Source: Rhodoferax sp. (GTDB taxonomy: Bacteria; Pseudomonadota; Gammaproteobacteria; Burkholderiales; Burkholderiaceae_C). From it: a stretch of 64,000 nt of DNA. This document shows, piece after piece, positions 59,965-64,000 of this stretch. The first letter of the stretch is position 1. Every line of letters begins with the position of its first letter. The notes below the pieces were generated by a model. The model did not search any database. It was not told the DNA's origin and saw only the letters and a program-made list of their open reading frames with translations. Position numbers and translations under genes: made by a program. Location of the stretch: assembly GCF_028688795.1 (NCBI RefSeq), contig NZ_JAQTXM010000024.1, positions 1-64,000 of the forward strand. The letters run 5' to 3'.

Positions 59965-62049
59965 ATGACGATGCCCATCAACAAGCCAAGCGCCAAGCCC
60001 AGAATTCTGGTGGTTGAAGACGAATTGTTGGTCGCGCGGGATATTTGTGAACAATTGGTGCTGCTGGGCTACGAGCCCATTGGCCACACCGCCAGCGGTG
60101 AAGAAGCTCTGCTGCTGGCCGAACAACACCACCCCGACCTGGTGCTGATGGACATCGAGCTTGCCGGTGCCATGGATGGCATTGCCGCCGCGCAGGCCTT
60201 GCGCAGCAAAATGTGTCTGCCGGTGGTGTTTTTGACGGCTTTTGATGCCGACGACACCCTGGCACGCGCCAAGCTGGCTGAGCCCTATGGCTATTTGCTT
60301 AAACCGTTTTCCGAGCGTGAACTGCGCACGGTGCTGGAAATGGCGCTCTACAAATGCCAGGCGCAAACTCGGCTGCGTGAGTCCGCTGAACGCACCCAGG
60401 CCATTCTGGACAACATGGCGGATGGCGTGGTCACCATCAACACCCAGGGTCGCATTGAAAGCTGCAACCCGGCCGCCTGCCGTATTTTTGGCTACGCTGC
60501 GCAAGCGCTGATCGGCCACAACGTAGGCATCTTGATGCCCGAACAGCACCGCAATCAGCATGACAACTACATCAACCATGACCAGCGCAATGGCCCGTTG
60601 CACGTGATTGGTGTTGCGCGTGAAGTCGAGGGCCTGCGCAAAGACGGCTCGCACTTTCCTTTGAGTGTGACTTTGTCTGAGCTGCAAAGCAGCGGGCAAA
60701 CCACGTTCATTGGCATGCTGCGTGACCTGAGCCTGCAGCAGCAAAACACCCGGGAAATTCATCGGTTGGCGTTTTATGACCGTCTCACCGGCCTGCCCAA
60801 CCGGCACTGGTTCAAAGAGCGGGTGGCCCAAGCCCTGGCGAATTCGGCGCGAAACGGCCAGTACGCGGCCCTGTTGCTGCTCGACCTGGATGATTTCAAA
60901 CACATTAATGACACCCAGGGCCTGCTGGCCGGCGACCAGTTGCTCAAAGAAGCGGCCTTGCGGCTCAAGGCCACCGTGCGCGCCAGCGACGCCTTGGCGC
61001 GCATAGGGGGCGATGAATTTGTGTTGTTACTACCCGACTTGAGCGACCAGATGGACGCCGCCGCAAACCAGGCCGAGGCCAGTGCGCGCCACCTGCTGCA
61101 CATCCTGGCGCAAGCCTACACGCTGGGCGAGCACCCTTGCCAGAGCACCGCCAGCATTGGTATTGTGGTGTTTTCGGGCGCTGCACAAAGCGTTGACGAC
61201 CTGCTTAAACAAGCCGACATCGCGCTCTATCAGGCCAAAGGCGGCGGGCGCAATACCTTGCGGTTTTTTGATGCAGCCATGCAAGCCGCCGTGCTGGCCC
61301 ATGCCGAGCAGCTGGCGGATTTGCGCCGTGGCCTGGCCGCCAACGAATTTGTGCTGTATTACCAGCCGCAGGTCAGCCGCCACGGCAGCATCACCGGGGC
61401 CGAAGCCCTGGTGCGCTGGCAGCACCCCACACGCGGCTTGGTGCCGCCCGGCGACTTCATTGTCCTGGCTGAAGACAGCAAATTGATTCTGCCGCTGGGC
61501 CAATGGGTGCTGGTGCAGGCCTGTGCCCAAGTGCGTGCCTGGGCCGTCAACCCGTTGACGGCGCATTGGACGATGGCGGTCAATGTCAGTGCGCTGCAAT
61601 TTGCCCAGCCTGATTTTGTCGACGCGGTTGCCGCAGCGCTGCAAAGCACGGGTGCCAACCCAGCCTGCCTCAAGCTGGAGTTGACCGAAAGCATGCTGGT
61701 GCGTGATGTGCCCGCCGTGATCGCCAAGATGAAGCAAATCAAGGCGCTTGGCGTGAGTTTTTCGCTGGACGACTTTGGCACCGGTTATTCGTCGCTCTCG
61801 TACCTGAAGTTGCTGCCGCTGGACCAGCTCAAAATTGACCGGTCGTTTGTGCGTGACCTGTTGACCGACCCCAACGACAAAGCCATTGCCCACGCCGTGA
61901 TTGCGCTGGGCCACAGCCTGGGCTTGAAGGTGATCGCCGAGGGGGTTGAAACGCAAGAGCAGCGCTACATGCTGGCTGAACTGCATTGCGATGCCTTTCA
62001 GGGTTACCTGTTTGGCAAGCCCATGCCGGTTGAGTTACTGACAGGCTAA
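59965..62049 (+). CDS. receiver-PAS-GGDEF-EAL cyclic di-GMP signalling protein
   Basis: About 694 residues. The receiver (about 10-130) is closely similar to that of the 58088 kinase. A PAS domain (about 135-250), a GGDEF domain (about 260-420; RASD five residues before GGDEF, an RxxD inhibition site) and a complete EAL domain (about 430-690; EALVRW, NVSALQF, ELTES, DDFGTGYSSL, AEGVETQEQ) follow. Both catalytic sites look intact, so it could make or break cyclic di-GMP depending on receiver state. ATG 59899 is an in-frame alternative, but the first 22 codons look unconserved. Confidence 0.88.
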   Translation: MTMPINKPSAKPRILVVEDELLVARDICEQLVLLGYEPIGHTASGEEALLLAEQHHPDLVLMDIELAGAMDGIAAAQALRSKMCLPVVFLTAFDADDTLARAKLAEPYGYLLKPFSERELRTVLEMALYKCQAQTRLRESAERTQAILDNMADGVVTINTQGRIESCNPAACRIFGYAAQALIGHNVGILMPEQHRNQHDNYINHDQRNGPLHVIGVAREVEGLRKDGSHFPLSVTLSELQSSGQTTFIGMLRDLSLQQQNTREIHRLAFYDRLTGLPNRHWFKERVAQALANSARNGQYAALLLLDLDDFKHINDTQGLLAGDQLLKEAALRLKATVRASDALARIGGDEFVLLLPDLSDQMDAAANQAEASARHLLHILAQAYTLGEHPCQSTASIGIVVFSGAAQSVDDLLKQADIALYQAKGGGRNTLRFFDAAMQAAVLAHAEQLADLRRGLAANEFVLYYQPQVSRHGSITGAEALVRWQHPTRGLVPPGDFIVLAEDSKLILPLGQWVLVQACAQVRAWAVNPLTAHWTMAVNVSALQFAQPDFVDAVAAALQSTGANPACLKLELTESMLVRDVPAVIAKMKQIKALGVSFSLDDFGTGYSSLSYLKLLPLDQLKIDRSFVRDLLTDPNDKAIAHAVIALGHSLGLKVIAEGVETQEQRYMLAELHCDAFQGYLFGKPMPVELLTG

Positions 62050-62093
62050 ACCAACCCCCCTGCCCATCCACCGATGTGTGAGACATTATCTAT

Positions 62094-64000
62094 ATGACAA
62101 ATAGGCTTGTAGCTCTTATATTACAAGCGCAGATAGCTATTTTATTAATAGTATTTTCTGCGTTGGGCCTGTCGCCCCTACGGGCGGTGGCGCAAGCTGC
62201 ATTGTCTGCCGTGCCAAAAACCATCACCGTGGTGCTGGACGACAACTACCCGCCCTATGTGTTTCGCGATGCGTCGGGCCAAATTCAGGGCATCCTGAAA
62301 GACACCTGGGCGCTGTGGGAGGCCCGCACTGGCGTGGCTGTCAAGCTGCAGGCGATGGACTGGGCCAACGCGCAGCAATTCATGCAAGCGGGTCGGGCTG
62401 ATGTCATCGACACCCTATTCCGCACGCCAGACCGCTTGGCGATCTACGATTTCACCGCGCCGTATGCCCAGCTGGAAGTGTCCATTTTTTTTCACAAGAG
62501 CATCGGCGGCATCGTGGATACGGCTTCGCTGAAAGGCTTCACCGTGGGCGTGAAAGCGGGCGATGCCTGCCTGGCGGTGCTGACTCGCCACGGCGTTGAC
62601 ACCGTCAAGGCCTATCCGAGCTACGCGGCGGTGATTTCAGCGGCTGCCGAGGGCGACCTGCGGGTGTTTTGCATGGACAAGCCGCCGGCCGTGCATTTGC
62701 TCAACCAGCGCGGCGTGGAGCAAGATTTTCGGCAGTCGATTCCGCTGTACACAGGCGAATTTCACCGAGCTGTGCGCAAGGGGAATGGCGCCATGCTGCA
62801 GCTACTGGACGACGGCTTTGGGCGCATCACGCCGGCCGAGTACCAGGCCATCGAACAAAAATGGCTTGGAAAGCCCATTGAGCAGTATGCTGAAACGGTC
62901 TATGTGCGCTATGTGGGTGATGCGCTGGGCGGAGCCGCACTGCTGGCGCTGTTGCTGGGGGGCTGGAGCTATACGCTGCGCCAACGGGTTGTGGCCAAAA
63001 CGGCGGCGCTGACGGCGTCGCTGACCGAACTGCGGGCCGCACAAAGCCAGCTCCAAGCCAATTCCGAGCGTTTTCAGAAAATTGCCAGCCGGCTTCCCGG
63101 CATGGTTTACCAGTTCTTGTTGCGCCCTGATGGCAGCTTTTGTTTTCCGTTTGCCAGCCCAAGTATTCGCGATATTTACCGCGTCAGCCCAGAGTCGGTG
63201 CTGGAGGATTCGGCAGCAGTGGTTGCCAATATTCATCCGGCTGACCTGGCGCGCGTGTTGGAGTCCATCCGCTTATCGGCGCAAAACCTGACACCCTGGC
63301 AACACGAGTATCGGGTGAAGTTTGACGATGGCACGGTGCGCTGGCTGTTTGGGAATTCTTTGCCCGAGCGGCTTGCAGATGGCAGCGTGTTGTGGCACGG
63401 TTTCATTACCGACATCACCGAGCGCAGAAAAGCTGATGACAAACTGCGCCAGCTGTCGCGCATCACCGAGCAGTCGCCCGTGGCCATCGTGATCACCAAC
63501 CTCGCGGGCACCATTGAATATGCCAACCCGATGTTTACCGAGGTCACGGGTTACGCAGCCGACGAGCTTGATGGGTGCAATCCGCGCATCCTTCAGTCGG
63601 GTCTAACGCCACTTGAGGTGTACCGCGATATGTGGGCCAACCTGAAAGCCGGACGGGTCTGGCACGGAGAGCTGGTCAACCGCAAAAAGAGCGGTGAATT
63701 TTTTACCGAACAGGTGGTGATTGCACCGGTGGTCGGCGCCTATGGCAAGGTCACCCACTATGTTGCCCTGAAAGAAGATATCACCGAGCGAAGAAAGCTT
63801 GATCAGGCGCTGCAGGCCTCACTGCAGGAGAAAGTGGCACTGCTCAACGAGGTGCACCACCGGGTTAAGAACAACCTGCAGGTCATTACCAGCCTGCTGC
63901 GGCTGGAGGCCGGGCGCAGCAGCCAGCCCGACACCAAGGCGGTGTTGCAGGAAATGCAGGGGCGAATCCGCGCCATGGCCCTGTTGCATGAAAGCCTGTA
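62094..64000 (+). CDS. periplasmic-binding, PAS-containing histidine kinase (partial)
   Basis: The 635 codons in the window start at ATG 62094. A signal peptide (about 4-32), whose core LVALILQAQIAILLIV is encoded by a repeat copy, is followed by an SBP-type domain for amino acids or similar (about 42-265), one membrane helix (about 280-300), then PAS domains (about 330-450 and 460-575) with PAC motifs. A HisKA_2 H-box (LLNEVHHRVKNNLQVITSLL near 585-605) precedes the cut-off ATPase domain. It probably senses a periplasmic solute and phosphorylates receivers such as those encoded just upstream. Confidence 0.88.
   Translation, partial: MTNRLVALILQAQIAILLIVFSALGLSPLRAVAQAALSAVPKTITVVLDDNYPPYVFRDASGQIQGILKDTWALWEARTGVAVKLQAMDWANAQQFMQAGRADVIDTLFRTPDRLAIYDFTAPYAQLEVSIFFHKSIGGIVDTASLKGFTVGVKAGDACLAVLTRHGVDTVKAYPSYAAVISAAAEGDLRVFCMDKPPAVHLLNQRGVEQDFRQSIPLYTGEFHRAVRKGNGAMLQLLDDGFGRITPAEYQAIEQKWLGKPIEQYAETVYVRYVGDALGGAALLALLLGGWSYTLRQRVVAKTAALTASLTELRAAQSQLQANSERFQKIASRLPGMVYQFLLRPDGSFCFPFASPSIRDIYRVSPESVLEDSAAVVANIHPADLARVLESIRLSAQNLTPWQHEYRVKFDDGTVRWLFGNSLPERLADGSVLWHGFITDITERRKADDKLRQLSRITEQSPVAIVITNLAGTIEYANPMFTEVTGYAADELDGCNPRILQSGLTPLEVYRDMWANLKAGRVWHGELVNRKKSGEFFTEQVVIAPVVGAYGKVTHYVALKEDITERRKLDQALQASLQEKVALLNEVHHRVKNNLQVITSLLRLEAGRSSQPDTKAVLQEMQGRIRAMALLHESL
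62103..62158 (+). repeat. dispersed repeat family A, copy forming the kinase signal peptide
   Basis: AGGCTTGTAGCTCTTATA, TTACAAGCGCAG, ATAGCTATTTTATTA, ATAGTATTT. It reads in the same frame as the copy in the 31182 gene. Confidence 0.82.

Overview
This is a high-GC betaproteobacterial chromosome segment, most likely from the Comamonadaceae and close to Rhodoferax. The evidence is an Mtr-type multiheme cytochrome cluster as reported for iron-reducing Rhodoferax, an Entner-Doudoroff edd-eda pair, Burkholderiales-type gene families (DUF3141, DUF1631, DUF3149, membrane-anchored TAXI protein), and a short dispersed repeat seen many times. The organism call is inference from gene content; no rRNA or other marker is present. 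I saw no tRNA, rRNA, CRISPR array, prophage or intact insertion sequence.

Layout. 1-2538: end of a phosphohexomutase gene, then LPS core genes waaC and waaA. 2561-11691: extracellular electron transfer island with a small membrane protein, a membrane-anchored nonaheme cytochrome c with a cytochrome b partner, a small cytochrome c, then an OmcA/MtrC-type decaheme lipoprotein, an MtrA/DmsE-type decaheme protein and an MtrB/PioB barrel. Together these form a plausible path from quinol through periplasm and outer membrane to external acceptors. FNR-type boxes lie before the first part. 11752-19231 (minus): TolC, rhodanese, Pcm, RND pump, adaptor and TetR repressor. 19476-24791: msrA, a DUF3141 protein, HDOD and PAS-GGDEF signalling proteins. 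24847-32020: zinc region with collapsed remnants of a Fur-like gene, folE and cobW, a ZnuABC-type importer with a His-rich small protein, a divergent Fur/Zur gene behind three 26-bp iterons, and an ABC/FtsX/Cys-rich/DUF3299 module resembling the Vibrio Zrg system.

32164-46770: housekeeping and metabolic genes (DUF3149, AEC carrier, pdxH, OmpA-like, edd-eda, gloA, cupin, rhlE, ettA, DUF1631, TAXI, yqeY, rpsU). 46907-58026 (minus): nitrate assimilation. Reading downstream: ANTAR regulator, a leader with a sigma-54 promoter and an ANTAR-type attenuator, nrtA, nrtB, nrtD, nirB, nirD, nasA, ybiB. 58088-64000: signalling genes, namely a receiver-kinase hybrid, a NarL-type regulator, a receiver-PAS-GGDEF-EAL protein and a partial periplasmic-binding PAS histidine kinase that runs off the window.

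The most unusual signal cuts across this layout. A hairpin-cored repeat of about 45-60 bp occurs at least 13 times. Several copies lie inside genes and are translated in the single frame that lacks stops. Two copies encode the hydrophobic core of a signal peptide, one supplies the likely ribosome binding site of nirD, and one supplies the likely terminator of rhlE. Two further inverted-repeat elements of about 95 bp are translated inside nirB and nasA.
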